DNA from: Haloarchaeobius litoreus
GTDB lineage: Archaea > Halobacteriota > Halobacteria > Halobacteriales > Natrialbaceae
Length of the DNA: 64,000 nt
Direction: 5' to 3'
Assembly (NCBI RefSeq): GCF_024495425.1
Contig: NZ_JANHJR010000001.1
Location: 310,001 to 374,000 of the forward strand
The translations under genes and the position numbers were made by a program. Shown here piece by piece: positions 47,459 to 56,841 of this stretch (its first letter is position 1; each line of letters begins with the position of its first letter). The notes beneath the pieces were generated by a model, which was not told where the DNA came from, did not search any database, and saw only the letters and a list, made by a program, of their open reading frames with translations.

Positions 47459-48973
47459 TTACAGGTAGCCGAGGTCTTCGAGCTGTTGCTGCCGACTCGC
47501 GGAGAGGCCTTCACTGCCGGAGTCTTTGCTGTCCTCGTCGGGGAAAGACTGGACCGCGTCTTCGCATGTCTCGACGAGGTGCTCGGGTGCGTCAGCGCGG
47601 GACCGTGCATCGTCGTCGTTCCACACGTCCATGTCACCGTTCGAGTAAGCGATGACGGTCCAGGGGTCGTCGAAGCCGACGACGGAGTGCGTCATCGACT
47701 GCCGAGTGACGAACCAGTCGGGAATGTGGTCGTACCGGTCGAACGAATCCCGGTGAAAGGGGTTCGCCGGGAGCTCGAACAGGGTGGGCCCGTCAGTCGT
47801 CAGTGCATTGCCGATCGATTCAAGCGAACCGTCGACGAACGACGCAGGGCCGGTCAACAGCTGGTTTGAAAGTGCGGTGAGCGGCACGCGCTGTTCGACG
47901 GTTTCAGGTTCTATGTCGGGGTTCGCGACGATGAGCGGGACTCGCATGTGATGCTCGTTGACGGAGTTTATATGCCCCATCGACCGTTCGCCACGGATGT
48001 CCTCCTCACCGAGCGCCTCGCCGTGGTCCGCAGTCACGACGACCAACGTTTCGTCCCGAAGTCCGGCGCGCTCCAGCGAGGCGAGCAACCGCCCGACCAA
48101 TTCGTCGACGCTGTGGACCTCTCCGCGGTAGGCGGCACGGACGAGTTCGAGGTCGTCCTCGTTGACATCGTCAGCGAAGTAGCGGTCTAGAAACACCCTC
48201 GGGTTCGAGAGGTCCGGTTCGATATCGGTGATGTCCTCCCGTCCGTACTGGCCGTCGGTGACCGTCCGCAGGTGGTCTTCTGGCGGTTCGTACGGGAAGT
48301 GAGCGTCCATCAGATTCGCAAACGCGAAGAACGGGTTTTCACCGTCGCTGTGGCGCTCAAACACGTCGACAAGACGTTGCTCGGTGCGCTCGGAGGCCGC
48401 GGTTAGGTAGCCGTATTTGTCTGTCGAGAGGCCTGGAATCCGGTCGCGGAGTGCGTACCTGTCGTTCAGTTCGATGCCGATCGCTCTGACGTAGTTCTCG
48501 ACACTTGCGAGCGGATTGTCGTGCTGAAGTGCTTTTCCGAAGACGGTGAGATAGGTACGTATGTCGGGACCGTCCAGCGGCTCATGTCGACGGACCGCCG
48601 AGAACGGGTTCAGTCCGTTCGGATTGAGCGGCCGTCGTGTCTCGTAGAACTCGTCGAAGCTGTTCCCAAAGCCCTGACTCATGGAGAAGTAGATGTTCGA
48701 CGTGAGACCGACCGTATCGAAGCCGTTCCGGTTGAACGACTCGACCAGTGGAAGCGAACTTATCTTCTGTTCCCGCCAATAGCAGTGGTGTTCGTGGGCC
48801 CATTCGCCCGTGAATATCGATGCATGCGACGGGAGAGACCAGTCCGCCGGAGCGATGCAGTCCTCGAACGAACAGTTCTCCTCGGCCAGCTTCGTCAGAT
48901 TTGGCGCGGTCTCGGGAGTTACCGCATCCCCTCTGAGACAGTCGAGGACGAGATACAGAACGTTCGGTGCCAT
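47459..48973 (-). CDS. Sulfatase-like alkaline phosphatase superfamily protein
   Basis: About 504 residues from ATG 48973 (MAPNVLYLVLDCLRGDAV); a CTTATAT box near 48997 excludes the ATG at 48991. The metal-binding VLDCLRGD and VVVTADHGEALGEE are present, with HxxxH-type GHINSVNEHHMRVPLIV. The nucleophile site reads ADWSLPSHASIFTG: the C/S-x-P-x-R consensus of formylglycine sulfatases is S-L-P-S-H here. Formylglycine maturation is therefore unlikely, and it may be a phospho- or phosphoglycerol-type transferase/hydrolase that decorates glycans. Confidence 0.82.
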   Translation of the reverse strand: MAPNVLYLVLDCLRGDAVTPETAPNLTKLAEENCSFEDCIAPADWSLPSHASIFTGEWAHEHHCYWREQKISSLPLVESFNRNGFDTVGLTSNIYFSMSQGFGNSFDEFYETRRPLNPNGLNPFSAVRRHEPLDGPDIRTYLTVFGKALQHDNPLASVENYVRAIGIELNDRYALRDRIPGLSTDKYGYLTAASERTEQRLVDVFERHSDGENPFFAFANLMDAHFPYEPPEDHLRTVTDGQYGREDITDIEPDLSNPRVFLDRYFADDVNEDDLELVRAAYRGEVHSVDELVGRLLASLERAGLRDETLVVVTADHGEALGEEDIRGERSMGHINSVNEHHMRVPLIVANPDIEPETVEQRVPLTALSNQLLTGPASFVDGSLESIGNALTTDGPTLFELPANPFHRDSFDRYDHIPDWFVTRQSMTHSVVGFDDPWTVIAYSNGDMDVWNDDDARSRADAPEHLVETCEDAVQSFPDEDSKDSGSEGLSASRQQQLEDLGYL

Positions 48974-49037
48974 ACCAGATGGAGAATCCATGGATATAAG
49001 AAAGGTACTTTCTACACCACCACGCCCCCACGTGGAG

Positions 49038-50147
49038 TCACGATTCGCCCCGGGACAGCGGCACCTGCTCGACGAGTAGTTCGCCGATGTGCTCTATTGA
49101 GAACACCGACTCGTAGCGCTCCCGGCCCTGTCTGGCGATTCGGTCGCAAGTTTCGGGATCGTCCCGGAGATCACGGATGGCGTCGGCGAGCGCGTCCGGG
49201 TCCTCCGGTGGAACGAGGACGATGTCCTCGCCGTCGGTGAACCACTCCTCGATGGCTGGCGAGCGCATCGTGACGACGGCGGTTCCGGCGGCGACACCTT
49301 CGCTCACCTTGTTCGTGATACTGGCCCGCGAGCGCGGGTCGTCCGCGAAGATGCCGAGTGCAACGTCGCCTCCAGCGGCCGCCTCCGAGAGCTCCTCCCA
49401 GGGGACACGGCCTCGGAACTCGACATTCGACACGTCTAGTCCGTCGATTCGCTCCCGGATGCAGTCGAGCTTCGGCCCCTCGCCGAGGAAGACAAAGTCG
49501 ACGTCCTCGTCTCGAAGTCGATCGATAGCGCCAACGACTGTGTCGAGCCCGTGGTGTGGGAGGAAGTTCCCCCAGTAGACGACGGTGAACGAGTCGAACG
49601 GGGAGTCTTCCCGTGGGTGGAACCAAGTGTCGTCGGCGCCGAGCGGTAGGCCGACGATTCGCTCGCGTGGAAGCGAGTACAAATCGGTGTAGAGCCGGGC
49701 GAACTCGGCCGTCTCGGTAAGGTGGTACGCTGGTAACCGAAGCGTAATTCGTTCGATCCAGTGGACCACCTTCACCTTCCACGAGGCGTAGCCGCGCATC
49801 TCGCCGGTCCGGTAGAGCGAAACGAATAGGTCGTAGATCAGGATGGCGTCCAGCCACCACGCAGCCAGCGCCGCCGCCGGAAGCATGAGAACATTGAACT
49901 TCGTGACGAGGATGGCGTCGATATCGCCCTCCCGGGAGAGCTGCCACAGTCGCCGGAGCACGACGCCGTAGAAGAATGGGAGCAACAGCAGTTTCCGGAC
50001 GCCGATGAACAGCGGTTCGTCGCGGTACCGGCACTCCTTCACCGTGACACCCTGCGATTCGAGTCCCTCACGCAGCGAGACCTCTCTGAAGTACTCGTAG
50101 TCGTAGTCCCCGAGAAGGATGACAGTCCTGTCGTCTACACTCATCAA
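49038..50147 (-). CDS. GT4 family glycosyltransferase
   Basis: 369 residues. The N-terminal half has hydrophobic stretches (LLLLPFFYGVVLRRLW, MLPAAALAAWWLDAILIYDL). The C-terminal GT-B domain has FTVVYWGNFLPHHGLDTVVGAIDRL, VDFVFLGEGPKLDCI and the EX7E-like SRASITNKVSEGVAAGTAVVTMRSPAIEEW, then ENG-like GEDIVLVPPEDPDALADAI, typical of GT4 retaining enzymes. The promoter CGCTTATAC at 50173-50181 lies about 28 bases before the ATG. Confidence 0.85.
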   Translation of the reverse strand: MMSVDDRTVILLGDYDYEYFREVSLREGLESQGVTVKECRYRDEPLFIGVRKLLLLPFFYGVVLRRLWQLSREGDIDAILVTKFNVLMLPAAALAAWWLDAILIYDLFVSLYRTGEMRGYASWKVKVVHWIERITLRLPAYHLTETAEFARLYTDLYSLPRERIVGLPLGADDTWFHPREDSPFDSFTVVYWGNFLPHHGLDTVVGAIDRLRDEDVDFVFLGEGPKLDCIRERIDGLDVSNVEFRGRVPWEELSEAAAGGDVALGIFADDPRSRASITNKVSEGVAAGTAVVTMRSPAIEEWFTDGEDIVLVPPEDPDALADAIRDLRDDPETCDRIARQGRERYESVFSIEHIGELLVEQVPLSRGES

Positions 50148-50217
50148 CTGCCCCTATCTCGCCGAAGCGCGAGTATAAGCGTACCTATCATTTCTCGCGG
50201 AGCACTCGACGGTCGGG

Positions 50218-51651
50218 CTAGCCGGTAATCGTGTTGCTCGGGAGGTTTCGCGAGAGCGTCGTCCTGAAGTCCCGCGAGATAGCGGTAAGGACGGCGAAGT
50301 AGACGCCAGCACCGATACTGACGAGCACAACCACGAACACCAGATTGTAACCGCTGAAGTAGCTGGAGAGCACCGTCCGTGCACCCAGCACCACGCCACC
50401 CATCAAGAGCGCCGAAAGACACTGTCTGGCAATCTCCCCGAGAGGTGGGTCGATATCGAACCACGACCGTGCGTAGCGGGCCGACATCAGGAGGGCAATT
50501 CCTGACGAGAGCATCGTCGCGACCGCCGCACCGACGATGTCGAACTGGTAGATGAGTACCACGTTCAGGATCGTGTTGGCGACGACGAACACGCTGTTTG
50601 ACCGGAACGCGATATCGGGTCTGTCTATCGCGTTGAAGGCGTTCACGAGTTGTTTGTTGAACGTCCAGATAATGGCCGCCATCACGAGGATGGCGAACAC
50701 CTCCGTCCCCCTCGTGAACGTCGGCCCGTAGATACGGAGCACCCTGTCACCGACGATGATGGCACCGACGAAGCCGGGGATGAGGACCAGCCCCGAGTAC
50801 ATCAGCGCGTCCTCGGTCAACCCAACGACTGCTTCCCTGTTCCCGTCCGTGGATTGCTTGCTCATCTCGGGGAAGATGGTTGTCTGGATTCCGTTCCCGA
50901 AGATGGTCAGAAACACGACTATCGACCAGACGACGGAGTAGACACCGACCAGCCCAGAGGCGACGAACACACCGAGTACCGTCACGTCGAGATTGCCGTA
51001 GAAGCGCTGGCTCAAGTTTCCGAGCCACGAGTATTTCGCGAACTTGAACAGGGAGACGAAGTGTTCTCGGCGCGGGGCCGCTGGACGGATGTCTATCACC
51101 CAGAGGGCGACGATGCCGGTCAACAGACTCGACACCGCATAGCCCGTGACCATCCCACCGATCCCCCAGCCGACTGCCACGAGCGCGATCTGGACGGCGC
51201 TCTTGACCGCCTGTCCGCCGATCTGAAGCAGGGATTCGAGGTGGACCAGACGCCGGCCGTGGAGCGCGGCGTTGAGGATGGATTTGAACGTAATGAGTGC
51301 GAGGAGTGGGATGACGAACAGAACCGCGCTCGTGCCGACGTAGGAATCGACGGTGTCGCCGAACAGTAGGATGACGAGCGTGGCAACGACAGTGACGCCC
51401 CCGGCGAACACCAGCCCCGCTCCGAAGTACTTCTCGGACTCGCTTCCCTCGCTGATGCGTTTCGTGATGGATTCCGAGAGCCCGACCTGCGAGGCGATAC
51501 CAACCCACATCACCAGTGCGAGAATCAGTGCAAACTGACCCAGAACGGCGTCGCCGAGCACTCTCGCGAAGTAGACGGTCGCGACGAAACCGAGCGCTGA
51601 ACCTGCGAACCGTGAAACTGAGTATATGATAGACGTTTGACCGATTCGCAT
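50218..51651 (-). CDS. Polysaccharide / lipid-linked oligosaccharide flippase (Wzx/AglR-like)
   Basis: 477 residues with about 14 membrane helices, starting IGQTSIIYSVSRFAGSALGFVATVYFARVLG, the usual start of the Wzx/RfbX (MATE/MOP) flippases. FVSLFKFAKYSWLGNLSQRFYGNLDVTVLG in the middle is typical. It probably moves lipid-linked glycan across the membrane to the AglB side. In Haloferax AglR has been proposed for that role. It lies between a GT4 gene and aglG on the same strand. Confidence 0.86.
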   Translation of the reverse strand: MRIGQTSIIYSVSRFAGSALGFVATVYFARVLGDAVLGQFALILALVMWVGIASQVGLSESITKRISEGSESEKYFGAGLVFAGGVTVVATLVILLFGDTVDSYVGTSAVLFVIPLLALITFKSILNAALHGRRLVHLESLLQIGGQAVKSAVQIALVAVGWGIGGMVTGYAVSSLLTGIVALWVIDIRPAAPRREHFVSLFKFAKYSWLGNLSQRFYGNLDVTVLGVFVASGLVGVYSVVWSIVVFLTIFGNGIQTTIFPEMSKQSTDGNREAVVGLTEDALMYSGLVLIPGFVGAIIVGDRVLRIYGPTFTRGTEVFAILVMAAIIWTFNKQLVNAFNAIDRPDIAFRSNSVFVVANTILNVVLIYQFDIVGAAVATMLSSGIALLMSARYARSWFDIDPPLGEIARQCLSALLMGGVVLGARTVLSSYFSGYNLVFVVVLVSIGAGVYFAVLTAISRDFRTTLSRNLPSNTITG

Positions 51652-51768
51652 GGTTGGGTCGGCCGGTGGAGGGGAGGCGGCCGCTTAATCTACACTGGCA
51701 GTCGCGGTTTGAAACCTGTATCGGTTTCGAAACTCTACTGCCGCGAGGCGACGAACTCGTCGGCGCTG

Positions 51769-52713
51769 CTATCGCTCACTCTCGTAGTCGTCTAGCAGGT
51801 TCGGTTTGAGAATCGCGTAGACGTAGCCGAACCCGACCATCGCGGTGAAGACGAACAGCGCGACGAGCTGTTTCACCTTCGCCAGCTCGGGTTCCCTGAC
51901 GAGCGAGACGAGCCGTTCGGGGACGTGCTTCGTCAGCAGGTCCGCGAGGTACTCGTTCTTGTCGCCCGACGCTTCGGGGATGATGTGGTCCATGATGCGC
52001 TTCGAGTAGCCCTGCCAGAACGAGCGGCTGGCGAGCCACCGGAAGTCGCCGCGGTACTCGAACAGCTTGTGGTGGACCTTCGCGTCGGTATTATAGATTA
52101 CTCCACGCCCGTACTCGCGACGGATGCGTGCGCCCACCGTCGACTCGTGCGCCTGGATATGTTTGTCGCCCTTGCGACCGGTGTTCTCATCGTAGCCGCC
52201 GACGTTCAGCAGGACCTCGCGTCGGAACGAGATGTTCGAGCCGTACGTGTTGCGCAGCTCTTCCATGTGCTCGCCGAAGCCCTTCTCGTCGCAGCCGACG
52301 AGCCAGTAGAACTCGTCGGGGAAGAAGTCGGGCTTTGCGACCTGCCAGTCCGGGAGGACCTGCCCGCCGACGGCGACGGCGTCGGTTTCTTCGTACGTAC
52401 GAACGAGGGTCTCGATCCAGTCGGGTTCCGCGGCGGCGTCGTCGTCGATCATCGCGACGATGTCGCCCGTCGCGAGCTTGGCACCTTTCGTCCGCGAATA
52501 GGAGATGCCGCGGTTCTCGTCGTTGCAGTGGATGCGGACGGTCTCCTCGTCGCCGAAGTCGGCGACGGTCCGCTTGTGCACCTCTTCGTTTCCGTCGATG
52601 ACGAGGACGATCTCGATGTCGTCGTATGTCTGATTTAGAACACTTTCGATGGCTTCCGAGAAGACCTCGTAGCGGTCCGTCGGGTACGTACAGATGACGA
52701 CGGAGACGTTCAT
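51769..52713 (-). CDS. aglG: AglG-like GT2 glycosyltransferase (glucuronosyl type)
   Basis: 314 residues: MNVSVVICTYPTDRYEVFSEAIESVLNQTYDDIEIVLVIDG, then GDIVAMIDDDAAAEPDWIETLV (DxD) and FYWLVGCDEKGFGEHMEELRNTYGSNISFRREV. A single C-terminal membrane helix (VALFVFTAMVGFGYVYAILK) anchors it. The sequence and position directly beside aglB match AglG of Haloferax, which adds glucuronic acid as the second sugar to the lipid carrier. Divergent from aglB; leaderless from a CGCTTATTCG promoter. Confidence 0.8.
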   Translation of the reverse strand: MNVSVVICTYPTDRYEVFSEAIESVLNQTYDDIEIVLVIDGNEEVHKRTVADFGDEETVRIHCNDENRGISYSRTKGAKLATGDIVAMIDDDAAAEPDWIETLVRTYEETDAVAVGGQVLPDWQVAKPDFFPDEFYWLVGCDEKGFGEHMEELRNTYGSNISFRREVLLNVGGYDENTGRKGDKHIQAHESTVGARIRREYGRGVIYNTDAKVHHKLFEYRGDFRWLASRSFWQGYSKRIMDHIIPEASGDKNEYLADLLTKHVPERLVSLVREPELAKVKQLVALFVFTAMVGFGYVYAILKPNLLDDYESER

Positions 52714-52736
52714 CGTTCGGATTCACCCCCGAAGCG

Positions 52737-52749
52737 CGAATAAGCGTTT
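52737..52749 (-). promoter_or_regulatory. aglG promoter element AAACGCTTATTCG
   Basis: Minus-strand element 24 bases before the aglG ATG, identical over 13 bases to the one before the SDR gene at 41862. Together with GGCTTATTCG for aglB (52790-52799) the 109-base intergenic region holds two divergent promoters of the same type. Confidence 0.65.
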
Positions 52750-52789
52750 TGCATCGCGCTTTTCCCGACTCTCCGAAACGATTACACAA

Positions 52790-52799
52790 GGCTTATTCG
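52790..52799 (+). promoter_or_regulatory. aglB promoter element GGCTTATTCG
   Basis: A TATA-like GGCTTATTCG centred near 52795 lies about 28 bases before the aglB ATG at 52823, as expected for leaderless transcription. The core CTTATTCG is the same as in the divergent aglG promoter. Confidence 0.6.
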
Positions 52800-52822
52800 T
52801 GGCTTCAGACTTTTCCCGTACA

Positions 52823-55798
52823 ATGAGTACGTCGACCGGAGAGGAGACCGAAACCGAGGAAACGACCTCGGAGTCCCTCCTCGAAGCCTTCGAACGCTGG
52901 TATCACGTGCCGGGCGTGGGGCTGATAATGCTGTTCATGCTCTGGGTCAGGCTCCAACCGCTCGATAAGTTCACGCGGAACGGGCAGGTGTTCTTCGCCG
53001 GCAACGACGCCTGGTACCACTACCGGCAGGTGTCGTGGACCGTCCGCAACTGGCCGTGGACGATGCCCTACGACGTCTATACCCAGTACCCGACAGGCAC
53101 CAGAGCGGACCAGTTCGGCACGCTTTTCGATCAGATCGTCGCGACTGGCGCTCTCATCGTCGGGCTCGGTGACCCGTCCCAACAGACTATCGGCATGACG
53201 CTGCTTGTCGCCCCCGCCGTCTTCGGCGCCGTCGTCGCCGTCCCCACCTACTTCATCGGGAAGCGACTCGGTGGCCGGTCGGGTGGTGTCGCGGCTGCGC
53301 TGGTTCTCGCACTCCTCCCAGGGGTCTTCCTCCGGCGCAGTACGGCCGGGTTCTCCGACCACCACGTCGCCGAGGTTCTCTTCCAAGCCTTCGGGGTGCT
53401 CGCTGTGATGATTGCTCTTCGATCGGCAGAGCGCGAGAAGCCCGTCTTCGAACTGCTGCTCGACCGGGACTGGGCCGCCCTCCGCGAGCCGACCAAGTGG
53501 GCCGGACTCGCCGGCCTCGCGATCGGTCTCTACATGTGGGTATGGCCGCCCGCAGTCGTCATCGTCGGTATCCTCGGCGTCTTCTACACCATCGCCCTCG
53601 TCGTCGAGTATCAGGCCGGTCGGTCACCGGACCACCTCGCCTACACAGGCGTCGTCATCGGTGTCGTGAGTGCGGTGCTGGTGCTCTTGAGCATCGACCA
53701 GTTTACTCTTGGCGTGACCTCTCTCTCGCCGCTGCAGGTCGGTATCTCGCTCGGACTCGCTGCCGGCTCTGCGTTCATCGCCTACCTCGCACGCGTCTGG
53801 AACGGGCTCGATGTCCAGACGATCCGCACTGTCGTTCTCCCGCTGAGCGCGGTGCTGTTCCTCGCGCTCGTGCTGGCGCCTCTCTTCGGGTTCACGTTCC
53901 TCCCGTATCCGTTCGCGATCATCTTCCTCATCGCGGGATCGCTCGCGTTCGGGTCCTACTACGTCCACGAGGACGAACGCCGCGTCCACTTCCCGCTCGC
54001 GGTCGGCTCGCTACTGGTACTCGGCCTCGCCGGCGCTCGATTCCTCGTACCGCCGGTGTACAACCGGCTGATCTCCAGCCTCAAGCAGACGGTGGCTCTG
54101 AGCGTCAGCGACAACATTCTGACTATCGGTGAGGCGCAGTCCGTCGTCGGGGCGGGCGACCCGTTCTTCCAGACCGCGACGCAGTTCTTCGGCTCGCAGT
54201 ACGGACTGAGCTACATCCTGGCCCTCGTCGCGCTCGTCTGGCTCCTTTCCTACCTGTATCTCGGTGAGGAGTACCGCGCCGAGTACCTGCTCGTCGCCGT
54301 CTGGACTGTCTTCGCGTTCCTGATGGCGCTGACGCAGGTCCGCTTCAACTACTATCTCGTCGTCCCCATCGCGGCGCTGAACGGCTGGTTCCTGGGCCGT
54401 ATCGTCTCGTTTATCGGATTCAAAAACATCACCGACGAGGCGTTCGACATCGAACCCTACCAGGTCATCGCCATCGTTGCGGTGCTGATGCTCGTGCTCG
54501 TCCCGTTGGTTCCGGGCACGAACATGACCTCGACGACCGTCGACCAGCAGGCACAGGGCCTCTCGCCCGGTTCGGTGCTCATCTGGAACGAGAGTACGGA
54601 GTGGATGCAGCAGAACACGCCCCAGCCTGGACAGTACGGTGATGCAGACAACGACCTGGGCTACTACGACCGCTACCCGGACCAGGACGACTTCGAGTAT
54701 CCCGAGGGAGCGTACGGCGTGATGTCGTGGTGGGACTACGGCCACTGGATCACAACCAAGAGCGAACGCGTCCCGGTGGCGAATCCGTTCCAGGGGAACG
54801 CCGAAATTGCCTCCGCCTACCTCCAGGCCCAGGACGAAACGCGTGCGAATCTCCTGCTCGAGGCGCTCCCGAACAGGGACGATGCTGACGGCGCTATCTA
54901 CAACCTCAGTAACGAAGAGCTCCGGAGCCTCATCGACGAGCAGACCGAACAGGAGGCCCACGAGGACACGCAGTACGTCGTCATCGACTATCAGATGGCC
55001 GGCGGCAAGTTCGGTGCCATCGCGACCTGGACCGGTCCGGGTCCGAGCTCCTATTACAACCAGCGTGAGAACGTGACCGTCGGTGGCCAGCAGGCCGCAC
55101 TGCCGACCCGCTCTGAGTCGTACGAGAACACGATGCTCTCGCGGCTCTACTTCGACGACGCCGAGGGGATGGAGCACTACCGGCTGGTCCACGAGGCGAC
55201 GAACCAGCGTGTGTTCACCTCCATCGCGATAAACGAATCGGGAACGCTGCAGCCGACGCGGTTCGTCAACCAGCCGCTCCCGATTCAGCAGTACTTCCAG
55301 TACCAGATGCAGCCGCAGTACGAGACGTACAACACCGAGGCCGAGTCCACCGTGAAGACCTACGAACGGGTCCCCGGTGCGACGCTCAGCGGTCAGGCCG
55401 ACGTGAGCAGTCCGACGAACGTCACCGCACGCGTCGAGCTCACCTCGGACACCCTGAACCGGACGTTCAACTACACGCAGACGGTTCAGACCGACTCGGA
55501 GGGCAACTTCGAGGTCACGGTCCCGTACGCGACGAACGACGAGCTCGGGCCCGAGGACGGGGCCACCGACGTCGCCGTCGAGGCGACCGGTGACTACGAG
55601 ATCACCTACGGAAACGAGTCCGCGCGGGTGTCCGTCCCCGAGACGGCGGTCGTCAGCGAGGACAGCTCGCCCATCGAGGTCACGTTCGACGGGAACGCCT
55701 CGACGTCGTCGAGCGACGAGTCCGAAGAGTCCGCCGACGACCTGGAGCGGACCGACGGCGCGCTCCTCCCCGTCCGTCATCACGCGCCGCTGGCGTAA
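52823..55798 (+). CDS. aglB: Archaeal oligosaccharyltransferase
   Basis: 991 residues. An acidic N-terminus is followed by about 13 membrane helices. The first metal motif is near residue 61 in AGNDAWYHYR, and the second DxD-like motif is DHH in AGFSDHHVAEV. The WWDYG catalytic-recognition motif is at 636-640 in SWWDYGHWIT. The large C-terminal extracytoplasmic domain is Thr/Asn-rich with several N-x-S/T sites, so it may be glycosylated itself. AglB transfers the lipid-linked glycan to Asn of S-layer and other surface proteins. The enzyme is at the end of the island next to DUF368. Confidence 0.95.
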   Translation: MSTSTGEETETEETTSESLLEAFERWYHVPGVGLIMLFMLWVRLQPLDKFTRNGQVFFAGNDAWYHYRQVSWTVRNWPWTMPYDVYTQYPTGTRADQFGTLFDQIVATGALIVGLGDPSQQTIGMTLLVAPAVFGAVVAVPTYFIGKRLGGRSGGVAAALVLALLPGVFLRRSTAGFSDHHVAEVLFQAFGVLAVMIALRSAEREKPVFELLLDRDWAALREPTKWAGLAGLAIGLYMWVWPPAVVIVGILGVFYTIALVVEYQAGRSPDHLAYTGVVIGVVSAVLVLLSIDQFTLGVTSLSPLQVGISLGLAAGSAFIAYLARVWNGLDVQTIRTVVLPLSAVLFLALVLAPLFGFTFLPYPFAIIFLIAGSLAFGSYYVHEDERRVHFPLAVGSLLVLGLAGARFLVPPVYNRLISSLKQTVALSVSDNILTIGEAQSVVGAGDPFFQTATQFFGSQYGLSYILALVALVWLLSYLYLGEEYRAEYLLVAVWTVFAFLMALTQVRFNYYLVVPIAALNGWFLGRIVSFIGFKNITDEAFDIEPYQVIAIVAVLMLVLVPLVPGTNMTSTTVDQQAQGLSPGSVLIWNESTEWMQQNTPQPGQYGDADNDLGYYDRYPDQDDFEYPEGAYGVMSWWDYGHWITTKSERVPVANPFQGNAEIASAYLQAQDETRANLLLEALPNRDDADGAIYNLSNEELRSLIDEQTEQEAHEDTQYVVIDYQMAGGKFGAIATWTGPGPSSYYNQRENVTVGGQQAALPTRSESYENTMLSRLYFDDAEGMEHYRLVHEATNQRVFTSIAINESGTLQPTRFVNQPLPIQQYFQYQMQPQYETYNTEAESTVKTYERVPGATLSGQADVSSPTNVTARVELTSDTLNRTFNYTQTVQTDSEGNFEVTVPYATNDELGPEDGATDVAVEATGDYEITYGNESARVSVPETAVVSEDSSPIEVTFDGNASTSSSDESEESADDLERTDGALLPVRHHAPLA

Positions 55799-55847
55799 CG
55801 AGTCGAAAGCGAACTGTTTTCCCGGCCACGGTTGGTACTGACCGTCG

Positions 55848-56774
55848 ATGCGTTCGTCACTCTCCGTCTACCTGAAGGGGTTCCTCATGGGTGCGGCAGA
55901 CACCGTACCCGGGGTCTCAGGCGGGACAATCGCCCTCATCACCGGCATCTACGAACGGCTGATCAACGCGATCACGGCCGTCGGACCGTCGGACGCCCGG
56001 CTCGTGCTGTCGTTCCATACGGCCGAGGGGCGGACCGACCTCCGTGACCTGTTCGTGCAAGCCGACGGCGTGTTCCTGCTGGTCCTGGGCCTCGGTATCG
56101 CCTCCGCGGTGCTCACGCTCTCTCGCGTCCTCGAACACACCCTGGAGCAGTTCCCGGCGTTCACCGCTGCCTTCTTCTTCGGTCTCATCGGTGCCTCGGC
56201 CATCGTCCTCTACTCCGAGGTCGACGTGGGGACGTCGAAGCGGCTGGCCGTCGCGCTATTCGGTATCGTACTTGCGGCCGGCCTGTCGAGCCTGCCTGAG
56301 AGCGCGATCGGAAGCTCGTACCCCGTCGTCTTCGTCGCTGGCGCCATCGCCGTGTGTGCGATGATACTCCCTGGTGTCTCGGGCTCGTTCCTCCTCTACG
56401 TGCTCAACCAGTACGAGTTCATGATCACGAACCTCACGGCGTTCGTCGACGGCGTCATCGCCCTCGTGGATGGGGGCGACCTCGCCTCCCTCACGGAGCC
56501 GTTCACCGTCGTCGTCACCTTCTGTACCGGCGCGCTGCTCGGACTCCTGACGATGGCGCGGGTGGTGAAGTGGGCGTTTCGAGAGTTCCGTGCGGGGACG
56601 CTCACGTTCCTGGTGAGCCTGATGGTCGGCGGCCTCGTGAAGCCGCTTTCGACCATCGCGGCCGAGGCACAGCTCGGCTCCACGACCGAGGTCGCGGGGA
56701 TCGTCGTATTCGCGCTGGTCGGCGGTAGCCTCGTACTGGGTGTCGACTCCGTAACGGGAGAAATCGACTATTAG
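55848..56774 (+). CDS. popT: DUF368 / PopT-type polyprenyl phosphate translocase
   Basis: 308 residues with about eight membrane helices and an internal repeat: FLMGAADTVPGVSGGTIALITGIY in the first half, and MILPGVSGSFLLYVLNQYEFM in the second. The twin PGVSG motifs define DUF368. Bacterial members (PopT) return undecaprenyl phosphate to the cytoplasmic face. Placed 49 bases after aglB, this one probably recycles dolichol phosphate released by N-glycosylation; the function in archaea is inferred. Confidence 0.85.
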   Translation: MRSSLSVYLKGFLMGAADTVPGVSGGTIALITGIYERLINAITAVGPSDARLVLSFHTAEGRTDLRDLFVQADGVFLLVLGLGIASAVLTLSRVLEHTLEQFPAFTAAFFFGLIGASAIVLYSEVDVGTSKRLAVALFGIVLAAGLSSLPESAIGSSYPVVFVAGAIAVCAMILPGVSGSFLLYVLNQYEFMITNLTAFVDGVIALVDGGDLASLTEPFTVVVTFCTGALLGLLTMARVVKWAFREFRAGTLTFLVSLMVGGLVKPLSTIAAEAQLGSTTEVAGIVVFALVGGSLVLGVDSVTGEIDY

Positions 56775-56809
56775 TACCGGTCTTCAGTCGCTGGGCCGAT
56801 TGGTGATTA

Positions 56810-56841
56810 CTGCACGATATTCGAACTGACCAGTCGTGCAG
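56810..56841. other. Inverted repeat CTGCACGA-N16-TCGTGCAG downstream of popT
   Basis: Perfect 8-bp arms at 56810-56817 and 56834-56841, 36 bases after the popT stop. It could be an RNA hairpin protecting or ending the aglB-popT transcript, or a protein site in the 240-base gap before the mini-protein gene. The remainder of 56842-56985 is AT-rich and holds the mini-protein promoter. Confidence 0.4.
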
